This document shows, in pieces, positions 26,681-35,137 of a stretch of DNA of 64,000 bases. The position numbers and the translations under genes were made by a program. The DNA is taken from positions 22,934 through 86,933 of the forward strand of contig NZ_JACHGE010000012.1 of NCBI RefSeq assembly GCF_014202225.1, read 5' to 3'. Position 1 is the first letter of the stretch, and every line of letters begins with the position of its first letter. Under the pieces are notes generated by a model. The model ran no database searches. It saw only the letters and a list, made by a program, of their open reading frames with translations, and had not been told where the DNA came from. Origin of the DNA: Algibacter amylolyticus. Lineage in GTDB: Bacteria > Bacteroidota > Bacteroidia > Flavobacteriales > Flavobacteriaceae.

Positions 26681-26770
26681 TTTAGCCCCGATTGAGGCAT
26701 TTGTTGGAGCTCCTCGTATATAGTCCTTCGACTGCGCTCTGGATAAACTTTTGCCGAAAGCGGGATTAGC
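26681..26770 (+). repeat. Dispersed structured element, copy D (variant)
   Basis: On +, TTTAGCCCCGATTGA (26681-26695) and GCCGAAAGCGGGATTAGC (26753-26770) bracket the element. GAGGCATTTGTTGGAGCTC (26694-26712) closely matches copy B. The paired triplets are CCC/GGG here where copies A-C have GGG/CCC. Its centre contains CCTTCGACTGCGCTC, a hairpin-forming stretch. It lies antisense in the sufD-sufS gap. Confidence 0.7.
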
Positions 26771-26803
26771 TTCAAAATAAAAATTTTATAATTAACATAA
26801 AGA

Positions 26804-26829
26804 GATTCCCTCTTTCGAGGGAATGACAA
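26804..26829. repeat. GGAATGACAA-type palindromic repeat
   Basis: GATTCCCTCTTTCGAGGGAA plus TGACAA: TTCCCTC pairs with GAGGGAA around TTTC. Same family as 57543-57568 and the degraded copy at 29573-29600. It lies just after the sufD stop. Confidence 0.7.
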
Positions 26830-26835
26830 AATATG

Positions 26836-28149
26836 CTATAAATCGAAACCAATATTTACGCCTAATTTGTTGGCGATAATTTTGGTAATACGTTGCTTTA
26901 ATTCTGGTATTTTAACTGAGCTTAATACGTTATTGCTAAAAGCAAACATTAAAAGCGCTTTGGCTTCTTTTTCTGGAATACCTCTAGATTGCATGTAAAA
27001 CATAGCGCTTTCGTCTAATTGCCCGATGGTACAACCGTGAGAACACTTAACATCGTCGGCAAAAATTTCTAATTGCGGTTTGGTGTTTATAGATGCCTTA
27101 TCGCTTATTAAAATATTGTTGTTTGCTTGAAATGCATTGGTTTTTTGCGCTTCTTTATTTACAAGTACTTTACCGTTAAAGACACCTGTAGAGCTGTCGT
27201 CGAAAATACCTTTGTAATCTTGGTGACTTTCGCAATTTGGCTCTATATGGTGAACTAAAGTGTTATGGTCTACATGTTGTTTGTTACCAATTATGGTAAT
27301 ACCTTTTAGGGTAGAATCGATACGCTCTCCTTCTTGATAGAAGTTTAAATTGTTACGTATTAATTTACCACCAAATGAAAAGGTATGTACAGATGCAAAA
27401 CTTTCTCTACTTTGTTTTACGAAAGTATGGTCTATTAATGTCGCGTTTTCGTTGTCGTTTTGGATTTTGTAAAAATCGACAATGGCACGTTTATTAGCAA
27501 AAATCTCGGTTACACTATTTGTTAGTACAGGATTTTCTGCTAAACTTTGGTGACGCTCTAAAATTTGCACATGCGAGTTCTCGCCAACTACAACTAAATT
27601 ACGTGGTTGTAACATAGTTGCAGACTCGTTTCCTGTTGAAAAATGTAGAATTTGTATTGGTTTTTCTACTATTTTATTTTTTGGAATATGGATATAAGCA
27701 CCCTCACAAGAAAAGGCTGTGTTTAACGATGTTAAACTGTCTTTTTCGGCTGCTTTATTAAAATAGTTTTTAATAACCAATTGGTACTTAGGTTTGTTTA
27801 AGGCCGAAGACATTAAACATACATCGATACCATCGTGTGTAGTTTGCGACAGATGCGAAGCATATTTACCGTCTATAAAAACAATTTTGTAAGTATCTAT
27901 ATCATGGATAAAGTACTTTTTAATATCCTTAAATTCTAAGGCGTTTTCTTGTTTAGGGAAAACACTGTAGTCTTCTTTTAATATACTATTTAAAGAGGTG
28001 TATTTCCAAGCTTCTTCTTTTTTAGAAGGGAAACCTTGGTCTTCAAATATTTTTATAGCATCAGTTCTAACATCATGCACATAGCTGTCTATATCAACTT
28101 TGTTTTCTAATGCTAAAAATGACGATACTAATTTTTCTTTTAAATCCAT
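26836..28149 (-). CDS. sufD: Fe-S cluster assembly protein SufD
   Basis: 437-residue partner of SufB in the SufBCD scaffold. The N-terminal part has the family FPSKKEEAWKYTSLNSIL motif (about 38-55). The C-terminal beta-helix region includes NNNILISDKASINTKPQLEIFADDVKCSHGCTIGQLDE and MFYMQSRGIPEKEAKALLMFAF. The conserved CSHG motif is intact. It lies between sufC and sufS; the gap to sufC carries an inverted CAGT/ACTG array. Confidence 0.94.
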   Translation of the reverse strand: MDLKEKLVSSFLALENKVDIDSYVHDVRTDAIKIFEDQGFPSKKEEAWKYTSLNSILKEDYSVFPKQENALEFKDIKKYFIHDIDTYKIVFIDGKYASHLSQTTHDGIDVCLMSSALNKPKYQLVIKNYFNKAAEKDSLTSLNTAFSCEGAYIHIPKNKIVEKPIQILHFSTGNESATMLQPRNLVVVGENSHVQILERHQSLAENPVLTNSVTEIFANKRAIVDFYKIQNDNENATLIDHTFVKQSRESFASVHTFSFGGKLIRNNLNFYQEGERIDSTLKGITIIGNKQHVDHNTLVHHIEPNCESHQDYKGIFDDSSTGVFNGKVLVNKEAQKTNAFQANNNILISDKASINTKPQLEIFADDVKCSHGCTIGQLDESAMFYMQSRGIPEKEAKALLMFAFSNNVLSSVKIPELKQRITKIIANKLGVNIGFDL

Positions 28150-28155
28150 TGTTTT

Positions 28156-28278
28156 CAGTTTTCAGTCTCAGTCTCAGTTTTTAGTAAATAAAAACTTTGA
28201 TTTTTGACTGTTTACTTTCTATTAAAATTTTTAGTAATCAGGTTTGAGTAAGCCATTGCAAACTGCCACTGAATACTG
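28156..28278. repeat. Inverted CAGT/ACTG array between sufC and sufD
   Basis: CAGT occurs at 28156, 28163, 28169 and 28175 and ACTG at 28262, 28268 and 28275, both with 6-7 base spacing. The arms can pair as three or more phased CAGT/ACTG units with A/T-rich DNA between. No ORF or promoter is visible inside. Confidence 0.5.
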
Positions 28279-28285
28279 CAACTAT

Positions 28286-29038
28286 TTACGCGTTTACTTC
28301 TTCTTTAATCCAGTCGTAACCTTTTTCTTCTAATTCGTGCGCTAGTTCTTTACCACCAGATTTTACTATACGACCATTATAAAGTACGTGTACAAAATCT
28401 GGAACGATATAGTCTAATAAACGTTGGTAGTGTGTAATTACTACAACAGCGTTGTCTTTACTTTTTAATTTATTTACACCATTAGCTACAATACGAAGGG
28501 CATCGATATCTAATCCAGAATCTGTTTCGTCAAGGATTGCTAATTTAGGCTCTAACATAGCCATTTGGAAAATCTCATTACGTTTCTTTTCTCCTCCAGA
28601 AAAACCTTCGTTTAATGAACGTGATAAGAACTTTCTATCTATTTCTAGTAATTCAGATTTTTCACGAATCATTTTAAGCATGTCTTTTGCAGGCATATCC
28701 TCAAGACCTTTTGCTTTACGTGTTTCGTTTATAGCTGTTTTCATGAAGTTAGTAACAGAAACTCCAGGAATTTCTATTGGATATTGAAACGATAAAAACA
28801 CACCTTTGTGAGCGCGTTCTTCGGCTGCTAATTCTTCGATATCTTCACCTTCAAAAAGAATATTACCATCGGTAACTTCGTATTCTTCCTTACCAGCAAT
28901 AACAGAGGCTAATGTACTTTTACCAGAACCGTTAGGTCCCATTATTGCGTGTACTTCACCTGCTTTAACTTCAAGATTAATACCTTTTAAGATGCTTTTA
29001 TCTTCAATGCTTGCGTGTAAATTATTTATTTTTAACAT
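28286..29038 (-). CDS. sufC: Fe-S cluster assembly ATPase SufC
   Basis: 250-residue ABC-type ATPase of the SufBCD complex. Walker [19 protein letters not shown] (about 33-50); signature: [19 protein letters not shown]; Walker [20 protein letters not shown]-loop: [11 protein letters not shown]. Its SGGEKKRNE signature is characteristic of SufC as opposed to transporter ATPases. It ends with [10 protein letters not shown]. Full length, between the OB-like lipoprotein gene and sufD. Confidence 0.97.
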   Translation of the reverse strand: MLKINNLHASIEDKSILKGINLEVKAGEVHAIMGPNGSGKSTLASVIAGKEEYEVTDGNILFEGEDIEELAAEERAHKGVFLSFQYPIEIPGVSVTNFMKTAINETRKAKGLEDMPAKDMLKMIREKSELLEIDRKFLSRSLNEGFSGGEKKRNEIFQMAMLEPKLAILDETDSGLDIDALRIVANGVNKLKSKDNAVVVITHYQRLLDYIVPDFVHVLYNGRIVKSGGKELAHELEEKGYDWIKEEVNA

Positions 29039-29124
29039 ACTTTATATTTAAAATTCCAAATTCGAAATCCCAAGTGATTACTTCTGCTATGGGTTTAGAG
29101 TTTGTAGTTTATTTTTTATTCTAG

Positions 29125-29544
29125 TTAGTTTTCTAATTTTATAACTTTATTATCTTCTTTAGGTGTTGGTTTTACGTTTAGGATTTCCATAACTTCAACT
29201 TTGTTTTCCCAAAGAATTTTTTCGTCTTTTTGGTTTGTTATTTTCCCGCGAATTTCAATTAAAACCATATCTGTTGGTTCGCTTTTATACTGTTGGGCTT
29301 GTTTATCTAATTCTTCGAGCTTATCTGTAATTAGCACACCATAAATATCGGAATGTGTTTGCAAAACTGCAGCGCCATCGTAATACACAAATTCACCTTT
29401 TAAAAGCGTGAGTCCGTCATTTTGTTTTGCTGTTTTTTCTTCTGTTGAAGAATTACTAGTGTTTTGATTTTCAGATTTCGAATCGTTTTTACAGCTTGTT
29501 AATCCTGTAATAGATACTAATAAAATTAATAATACTCTTTTCAT
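29125..29544 (-). CDS. Small lipoprotein, possible NlpE-like OB fold
   Basis: 139 residues: lipobox (VSITGLTSC, Cys18), a low-complexity Ser/Asn/Glu/Lys linker (about 19-45), then one compact domain with GEFVYYDGAAVLQTHSDIYG, LEELDKQAQQYKSEP and MVLIEIRGKI. The strand order is reminiscent of the OB-like C-terminal domain of NlpE, but the match is weak, and I would call it unknown. It lies in the SUF operon between sufB and sufC, the second exported protein inserted there. Confidence 0.7.
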   Translation of the reverse strand: MKRVLLILLVSITGLTSCKNDSKSENQNTSNSSTEEKTAKQNDGLTLLKGEFVYYDGAAVLQTHSDIYGVLITDKLEELDKQAQQYKSEPTDMVLIEIRGKITNQKDEKILWENKVEVMEILNVKPTPKEDNKVIKLEN

Positions 29545-29572
29545 ATGTATTAATGTTTTCAGTTAAATTGAT

Positions 29573-29600
29573 GAAATTCCTGCCTACGCAGAAATGTCAA
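29573..29600. repeat. Degraded GGAATGACAA-type repeat
   Basis: GAAATTCCTGCCTACGCAGA followed by AATGTCAA resembles the copy at 57543-57568 with a few changes that break the outer stem. It fills the gap between sufB and the lipoprotein gene. Confidence 0.55.
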
Positions 29601-29605
29601 GAATT

Positions 29606-31054
29606 TTATCCAACACTTCCTTCTAAACTAATTTCTAATAACTTTTGAGCCTCAACCGCAAACTCCATTGGTAATTTATTTAATACCTCTTTACTAAAGC
29701 CGTTTACAATTAATGCAATGGCTTTTTCGGTATCGATACCACGTTGGTTACAGTAAAAAATTTGGTCTTCACCAATTTTACTAGTTGTTGCTTCGTGTTC
29801 TATTTTGGCTGTTTTATTTTTAGCCTCAATGTATGGGAACGTGTGTGCACCACATTCGTTACCCATTAATAAACTATCGCATTGCGAAAAGTTACGTGCA
29901 TTATCGGCTCTAGAATTTATTTGAACTAAACCTCGGTAACTGTTTTGAGATTTTCCGGCTGAAATTCCTTTTGATATAATGGTAGACTTAGTGTTTTTTC
30001 CTAAGTGAATCATTTTTGTTCCAGTATCGGCTTGTTGGTAGTTGTTTGTTACTGCTATTGAGTAAAACTCACCTACCGAATTATCACCTTTTAAAATACA
30101 AGATGGGTATTTCCATGTTACTGCAGATCCTGTTTCAACTTGTGTCCATGAGATTTTAGCATTTTTCTCGCATAAACCTCTTTTGGTTACAAAATTGTAA
30201 ACACCACCTTTACCTTCAGAATTTCCTGGGTACCAGTTTTGAACAGTCGAATATTTAATTTCGGCATCATCCAAAGCAATTAGCTCTACAACAGCTGCGT
30301 GTAATTGATTTTCATCACGACTTGGTGCTGTACAGCCTTCTAGGTAACTTACATAACTACCTTCATCGGCAACTAAAAGCGTTCTTTCAAACTGACCTGT
30401 TCCTGCTTGATTAATACGGAAGTATGTTGATAATTCCATTGGGCAACGTACACCTTTAGGAATATAACAGAAAGACCCATCACTAAATACAGCAGAATTT
30501 AAAGCCGCATAAAAGTTATCTTTTGTTGGAACGATAGTACCTAAATATTTTTTCACCAATTCTGGATGCTCTTTAATAGCTTCAGAAATACTCATGAAAA
30601 TTATTCCTTTTTCTCCTAATGTTTTCTTGAATGTAGTTGCAACAGAAACAGAATCTACAACAATATCCATAGCGACATTGTTCATCTTTTTTTGTTCATC
30701 AACAGAAATCCCTAATTTTTTATACATAGCAAGTAAATCTGGATCTACATCGTCTAATGTTTTATTTGGGTCTACGGCTGTTGGTGCAGAATAATAAGCT
30801 ATTGCTTGAAAATCTGGTTTTTCATAATTAACATTGGCCCATTCAGGCTCAGTCATTTCTTTCCAAACTTTAAAAGCATCTAATCTCCAATCGGTCATCC
30901 ATTGCGGCTCTTCCTTTTTCTTAGAAATAGCACGTACAATATCTTCATTTAAGCCAATAGGAAATGTTTCAGATTCTATATCCGTATAAAACCCGTATTC
31001 ATATTCTTTGGTTTTTAATTCTTCGCGTAAGTCATCCTCGGTATACTTCGACAT
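29606..31054 (-). CDS. sufB: Fe-S cluster assembly protein SufB
   Basis: 482-residue scaffold subunit on which new Fe-S clusters are built with SufC and SufD. Diagnostic segments: [20 protein letters not shown], the [19 protein letters not shown] motif, [51 protein letters not shown] and [27 protein letters not shown]. The cysteines and the His/Glu of the core beta-helix are retained. It follows the A-type carrier gene after 14 bases. Confidence 0.97.
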   Translation of the reverse strand: MSKYTEDDLREELKTKEYEYGFYTDIESETFPIGLNEDIVRAISKKKEEPQWMTDWRLDAFKVWKEMTEPEWANVNYEKPDFQAIAYYSAPTAVDPNKTLDDVDPDLLAMYKKLGISVDEQKKMNNVAMDIVVDSVSVATTFKKTLGEKGIIFMSISEAIKEHPELVKKYLGTIVPTKDNFYAALNSAVFSDGSFCYIPKGVRCPMELSTYFRINQAGTGQFERTLLVADEGSYVSYLEGCTAPSRDENQLHAAVVELIALDDAEIKYSTVQNWYPGNSEGKGGVYNFVTKRGLCEKNAKISWTQVETGSAVTWKYPSCILKGDNSVGEFYSIAVTNNYQQADTGTKMIHLGKNTKSTIISKGISAGKSQNSYRGLVQINSRADNARNFSQCDSLLMGNECGAHTFPYIEAKNKTAKIEHEATTSKIGEDQIFYCNQRGIDTEKAIALIVNGFSKEVLNKLPMEFAVEAQKLLEISLEGSVG

Positions 31055-31068
31055 ATTACTTTCTTATT

Positions 31069-31398
31069 TTATAATGAAAATGATTCGCCACATCCACAAG
31101 TACGGTTGGCGTTAGGGTTGTTAAAAACGAAACCTGTTCCGTTTAACCCTCCAGAATATTCTAATGTTGTACCTATTAGGTATAAAAAGCTTTTTTTATC
31201 AACTATGATTTTGATGTCGTTATCTTCAAAAACTTTATCGCCTTCTTGTTGTTCTTTATCAAACTTTAAATCGTAAGATAATCCAGAGCAACCTCCACTT
31301 TTTACTCCAACACGTACATAGTCAACAGTGGCATCATAACCATCATCGGTCATAAGCTCAACTACTTTCTTTTTTGCTGTTTCAGAGACTTTTATCAT
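31069..31398 (-). CDS. sufA: A-type Fe-S carrier (SufA/IscA family)
   Basis: 109-residue HesB/IscA-type carrier that hands Fe-S clusters to targets. The three ligand cysteines are visible: VKSGGCSGLSYDLKF (about residue 37) and NRTCGCGESFSL (about residues 101 and 103). It is the first gene of the SUF operon and is preceded by a -7 box with a leader of about 60 bases. The choice between SufA and IscA naming rests on operon context. Confidence 0.94.
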   Translation of the reverse strand: MIKVSETAKKKVVELMTDDGYDATVDYVRVGVKSGGCSGLSYDLKFDKEQQEGDKVFEDNDIKIIVDKKSFLYLIGTTLEYSGGLNGTGFVFNNPNANRTCGCGESFSL

Positions 31399-31463
31399 AT
31401 TGTTTTATTATTAAATTTAGATGTGTATTAATGCATATATTAAGACAGTTTCTAAATAGAGCA

Positions 31464-31471
31464 CAAATATA
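31464..31471 (-). promoter_or_regulatory. -7 box of the SUF operon
   Basis: On the minus strand TATATTTG matches TAnnTTTG, 66 bases before the sufA start. No clear -33 TTG or repressor site is recognised. Confidence 0.55.
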
Positions 31472-31552
31472 CAATATAAGTCCCTGAAAATCGAATAACC
31501 TAACATTATATTAGTATATAGTTTAATAGGTTTTTCTTATCAATAAACAATA

Positions 31553-31577
31553 GCTCGAATTATAGGTTGATTCGAGC
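31553..31577. repeat. Perfect hairpin downstream of the zinc-ribbon gene
   Basis: GCTCGAAT (31553-31560) pairs with ATTCGAGC (31570-31577) around a nine-base loop. It lies after the stop of the gene at 31615 but lacks a good T tract, so it may be a weak terminator or a binding site. Confidence 0.5.
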
Positions 31578-31614
31578 GTAATAATAAGGGTAATATGATA
31601 AGTAATTTAAGGGT

Positions 31615-31821
31615 TTACGCCGTTTTTTTGTGAAGAAATTGAGCGGTTATTTCGCTATTTTCTTTATTGTAATAAGGTGTAATTATTCCGTTGTTTTCAT
31701 ATTTAAAATAACCACGACAAGACTTGCATATAAGTTCTGGTGTATTAGCATTAGCTTCAATTAGCCTGAAGTAATTATGGCCATAGGCAATGCAAAACGC
31801 ATTTAAAGTAGTTTTGTTCAT
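31615..31821 (-). CDS. Small zinc-ribbon-like protein (68 aa)
   Basis: 68 residues beginning MNKTTLNAFCIAYGHNYF. It has a C-x3-GH motif (CIAYGH) and a C-x2-C pair (ICKSCRGYF), the same plan as the two proteins at 37640 and 37974. Those resemble DUF1660-type small zinc proteins, but this copy is divergent. Probably binds one zinc (inference). Stand-alone gene; function unknown. Confidence 0.65.
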   Translation of the reverse strand: MNKTTLNAFCIAYGHNYFRLIEANANTPELICKSCRGYFKYENNGIITPYYNKENSEITAQFLHKKTA

Positions 31822-31936
31822 AAAATGAAAGATTTGGGGACTGTAAAAGTACTAAAAAACTTGTAAAATCAGACAAAAACAACTTTATTTTCGATGAAAT
31901 GCATTAATATTGTAGTCTAATACGTGCTTTTATGAT

Positions 31937-32983
31937 TTAATGGATAATAAAATCATAATCTGAAAGTGATAGTAGAAAAGCTTTTAAATCTGCTTTATCA
32001 CTATCAGATAAATTAACACCACCTTGGTTTATTTTTTTCATTAAAGGATCTATGGTCGCTGAGGTTTTTAAGCCTTCGCTGTAATGATTTATAACTTCCT
32101 CTAGTGTTGCAAATCGGCCATCGTGCATGTATGGCGCGGTAAAGGCAAGGTTTCTAAGCGAGGGCGATTTAAATTTTCCGTTGTCGGCTGGATCTCCTGT
32201 TACGGCACCTAAGCCTAGATCTGTAAAGGTGTTGTCTAGTCCATTATTATGAAACGAATTGTCCGTCCAGAGTGGGTTTTTATCGCTGCCATGACAATGG
32301 AAACAATCGCCTTTAGTTTCGTCCATAAAAACGTTAAAACCATTAAGTTCATTTGAAGTTAATTCGGTTTCACCCAACAGATATTGATCAAATTTAGAGT
32401 TAGCAGAAATTAAAGTGCGTTCAAATTGAGCAATGGCTTTTGCTACTAATGTAGAATCGATATTGCTTGTGCCAAAAGCATTTTTGAATAAGTTTGGGTA
32501 TTCGCTGTCTTGTTGAAGTTTTAGTTGGACATCCTTCCAGTTGCTATTCATTTCGTTTGGGTCTGAAACAGGAACAAATGCCTGATGTTCTAAACTAAAA
32601 GTATTGCCATCCCAAAAGAATTTTTCATCGTAATTCCAGGCTAGGTTGAATAGTGGCATGGAATTTCTACTGCCTAAATTGCCGTTTATGCCTTCGCTAA
32701 ATTTAGCCGAATCTGAAAATGCATTTTCTGGAGCGTGACAGTCTGCACAGGCTTGGGTGTTATTTCCAGATAATATAGGATCGAAAAATAGTTTTTTCCC
32801 TAACGTAATGCCTTCTTGGGTTTGCGGATTATCAATAGGGATTATTGGCGGAATTATATTGTCTGCAAAGAGTTTTGGAATTTGCAAAGGACTTGGAGTT
32901 GCCACGTATTGTTCTACTGATTCATTTTCGCAAGAAAAACAAAACAGTAAAGCAAGCATGATATGACAAAGCCATTTTTTCAA
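31937..32983 (-). CDS. Di-heme cytochrome c peroxidase-family lipoprotein (MauG/MbnH type)
   Basis: 348 residues: lipobox (LLFCFSC, Cys18), then two heme-binding motifs, CADCH (79-83) and CFHCH (227-231). Between and after them lie conserved family segments: LFNLAWNYDEKFFWDG, AIAQFERTLISANSKFD, FKSPSLRNLAFTAPYMHDGRFATLEEVINHYSEG. It belongs to the CcpA/MauG/MbnH superfamily and would act in the periplasm. The gene starts five bases after an MbnP-family gene. In methanotrophs MbnH is known to convert a tryptophan of MbnP to kynurenine for copper binding, so this pair may do the same. Ordinary H2O2-reducing peroxidase activity is the alternative. Confidence 0.9.
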   Translation of the reverse strand: MKKWLCHIMLALLFCFSCENESVEQYVATPSPLQIPKLFADNIIPPIIPIDNPQTQEGITLGKKLFFDPILSGNNTQACADCHAPENAFSDSAKFSEGINGNLGSRNSMPLFNLAWNYDEKFFWDGNTFSLEHQAFVPVSDPNEMNSNWKDVQLKLQQDSEYPNLFKNAFGTSNIDSTLVAKAIAQFERTLISANSKFDQYLLGETELTSNELNGFNVFMDETKGDCFHCHGSDKNPLWTDNSFHNNGLDNTFTDLGLGAVTGDPADNGKFKSPSLRNLAFTAPYMHDGRFATLEEVINHYSEGLKTSATIDPLMKKINQGGVNLSDSDKADLKAFLLSLSDYDFIIH

Positions 32984-32988
32984 TTAAA

Positions 32989-33753
32989 TTATTGATTCAC
33001 AGATTCTAGACTAAATACATTTTGTCCGTTTTCATTCATCATTATTTGTGCAGCCGAATTTGGCATGAGTGCTTGGTTTAGTTCATTTAAATTCCAAGTG
33101 TTTGGTGTTTTAAACCACTCGGCAATATTCATTTCAATATTAAAGGTAGCATTACTAGTTATTGTGGTTGGGCCTAGGTTAACAACTATAAAGGTGTCTT
33201 GAGGGAAACTTGGGTTTTCTCCAGGATTATCAACTGCGCGAATAGCATGGTAATTAAAGCCTTGTTCTTTATTGGCATCGTTTAAAAATTTACCGTCGAA
33301 TTGCATGTAATGGTAGCCGCCACCAAGCATATCTGGTACAATCCACGATGCTGTGTTTAAATCGGTATAGTTGTTCATATTATCTTCATTATTAAAGCCA
33401 AAAGTAAATGAAATATTGCTGTATTCGCCAGTTGTAACAAAGGTTGAAGGCATAAAACTTAGGTTTTCGTTATTTGTAACATCAACTAGGTTGTAGCCTT
33501 CTAAAACAATGATTTTACCATCACTTTTATGAAACGTTATTTTTGAAATGAGATAACGTAATCGCTCGATGCTTAATTGGTTCCCGTAAGCATTTGTGAA
33601 TTTTATAGCGTTGAAATCAGTGTTTGTAACCGCAGTACCATCCCAATTATGATTAAAATTGAAAGTAACATGGGTTAAATCTACTTTGTCATTATTACTA
33701 CATGCTGATGATAGCATCAATAAAAAAAGAAGTGGTAGGGAGATTCTTTTCAT
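32989..33753 (-). CDS. MbnP-family lipoprotein (putative copper-binding)
   Basis: 254 residues: lipobox (LLMLSSAC, Cys18), then the MbnP-like beta-sandwich: VTFNFNHNWDGTAV, QLSIERLRYLISKITFHKSDG, YSNISFTFGF, a central DMLGGGYHYMQFDGKF and a C-terminal NIEMNIAEWFKTPNTWNLNE. Family members of methanotrophs bind copper after their partner MbnH oxidises a tryptophan; several tryptophans (NHNWDG, TASWIV, AEWF, NTWN) are present here. It is between the propeller lipoprotein and the di-heme peroxidase with short gaps (9 and 5 bases), so these are one operon. Confidence 0.87.
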   Translation of the reverse strand: MKRISLPLLFLLMLSSACSNNDKVDLTHVTFNFNHNWDGTAVTNTDFNAIKFTNAYGNQLSIERLRYLISKITFHKSDGKIIVLEGYNLVDVTNNENLSFMPSTFVTTGEYSNISFTFGFNNEDNMNNYTDLNTASWIVPDMLGGGYHYMQFDGKFLNDANKEQGFNYHAIRAVDNPGENPSFPQDTFIVVNLGPTTITSNATFNIEMNIAEWFKTPNTWNLNELNQALMPNSAAQIMMNENGQNVFSLESVNQ

Positions 33754-33762
33754 TTTATGTGA

Positions 33763-35127
33763 TTAATTTAATTTGAATATTAGTAAATCTGAAAACCCGT
33801 TATTAGTTGAAAGATCAAAATTAGAACTACTTGTGTCTCCAACTACTATGATGCTTTTATTATTAAGCTCGACAGCGTCGTAGGCGAAATCAATTTCTGA
33901 TCCTCCTATGGTGTTTTGCCATAAAAGTTTTCCGTTAGTGTCTATTTTTAATAACCATGCATCATTCTGACCGTAATTTGTGGTTAAATCGCCATCTAAA
34001 CTTCGGGAGTTTCCTGCTATTATGAAGTTGTTATCTGCCGTTTTAGAAATGGATAATGCCACGTCAAAACTACTGCCTCCAAAAGATTTTTCCCAAATAA
34101 GGTTTCCTGTAGGTGTTATTTTAATAGCCCATAAATCTGCAGCACCATTGTTGTTAGAAACGTCGATATCACTACTTCTAGTATTGCCAACAATAATATA
34201 GTTGCCATCGCTAGATTTTACAATGGCTCTAGCCTCATCGGTTTGCGAGCCTCCAAAAGATTTTTCCCAGTCTAAAGTTCCGGTTTCAGATAGTTTTACT
34301 ACCCAGAAATCGTAAGTGCCTTTATTGTCTTTTATATCTACATCGTTGCTATCAGAGGAGCCTACAATTAAAAAACCATTATCTTCAGTTTGAATGGCAT
34401 CATAAGGTGTATCGGTAAATGAGCCTCCATAATAGTTTCGCCATTGTATTACTCCTAAAGTATTTATTTTAATGGCCCAATAATCGCCTCCGGCATGTAG
34501 AGTTTTTGAAGATTTTGAATTCGTGTTTTTACTATTTCCTTGTCCGTTGGATGCCGAAACATCTAGTACACCCGTTAATAAGAAGCCACCGTCGTTGGTT
34601 TGGATTATGGTGTTGCCTATGTCTGCGCCTAAAAAACCATAGTTTTTTTGCCATAAAATAGTACCAGAAGCCGTTAGTTTTAACACCCAAAAATCGTGAG
34701 CACCTTGGTAATTTGTAATATCTCCATCGTTACTTTTGCTAAATCCAATAACAGCATAACCGCCATCGGAGGTTTGAATAATATCGTTACCTCTATCATC
34801 ATCAGTTCCGCCACAAGTTTTTTGCCACTCTAGGTTGCTGTTTTGGTCGTATTTTAGTATCCAATAATCAAAAGACTCGTTGGTTTTATTGGTGATGTCG
34901 CCATCTAAACTTTGTGTGTATCCTAAAATAATGTAGCCACCATCTGAAGTTTTGGAAATAGCTTGAGCGCTTTCGTTTTTGGTTCCTCCTAAAGATTTTA
35001 CAAAACTAGTAGTAACAGATTCTGCTGCTGTTTTTGGAGATTCTTCAGTTTTAGAGCAACTAAAGCATAGTAAAGCCATGGCAAATATGCCAACTGTAAT
35101 ACGGTATTGCTTTGAGCGAATAGGCAT
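33763..35127 (-). CDS. Seven-repeat beta-propeller-like lipoprotein
   Basis: 454 residues from ATG 35127, chosen because it gives a lipobox (MALLCFSC); an earlier ATG at 35148 would overlap the previous gene by 11 bases. Seven repeats of about 55-65 residues follow, each with the pattern GGxxxDxAxxIxxTxDGGYIIxGxTxSxDGDI followed by DxWxxKLxxxGxLxWxK. Seven units suggest a seven-bladed propeller. The third repeat contains a Ser/Asn-rich insert. No catalytic motif. It probably binds a ligand or partner in the copper/cytochrome unit (inference). Confidence 0.8.
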   Translation of the reverse strand: MPIRSKQYRITVGIFAMALLCFSCSKTEESPKTAAESVTTSFVKSLGGTKNESAQAISKTSDGGYIILGYTQSLDGDITNKTNESFDYWILKYDQNSNLEWQKTCGGTDDDRGNDIIQTSDGGYAVIGFSKSNDGDITNYQGAHDFWVLKLTASGTILWQKNYGFLGADIGNTIIQTNDGGFLLTGVLDVSASNGQGNSKNTNSKSSKTLHAGGDYWAIKINTLGVIQWRNYYGGSFTDTPYDAIQTEDNGFLIVGSSDSNDVDIKDNKGTYDFWVVKLSETGTLDWEKSFGGSQTDEARAIVKSSDGNYIIVGNTRSSDIDVSNNNGAADLWAIKITPTGNLIWEKSFGGSSFDVALSISKTADNNFIIAGNSRSLDGDLTTNYGQNDAWLLKIDTNGKLLWQNTIGGSEIDFAYDAVELNNKSIIVVGDTSSSNFDLSTNNGFSDLLIFKLN

Positions 35128-35137
35128 AATCAGGCAA

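Noticed and set aside
31553..31577. Hairpin as an attachment site
   Set aside because: There is no second copy of the sequence in the window and no integrase, so I list it only as a hairpin.
472..33753. Functional link between kynA and the MbnP/MbnH pair through kynurenine
   Set aside because: KynA acts on free tryptophan, whereas MbnH modifies a protein-bound residue. The genes are 30 kb apart and in different units, so the coincidence carries no weight.
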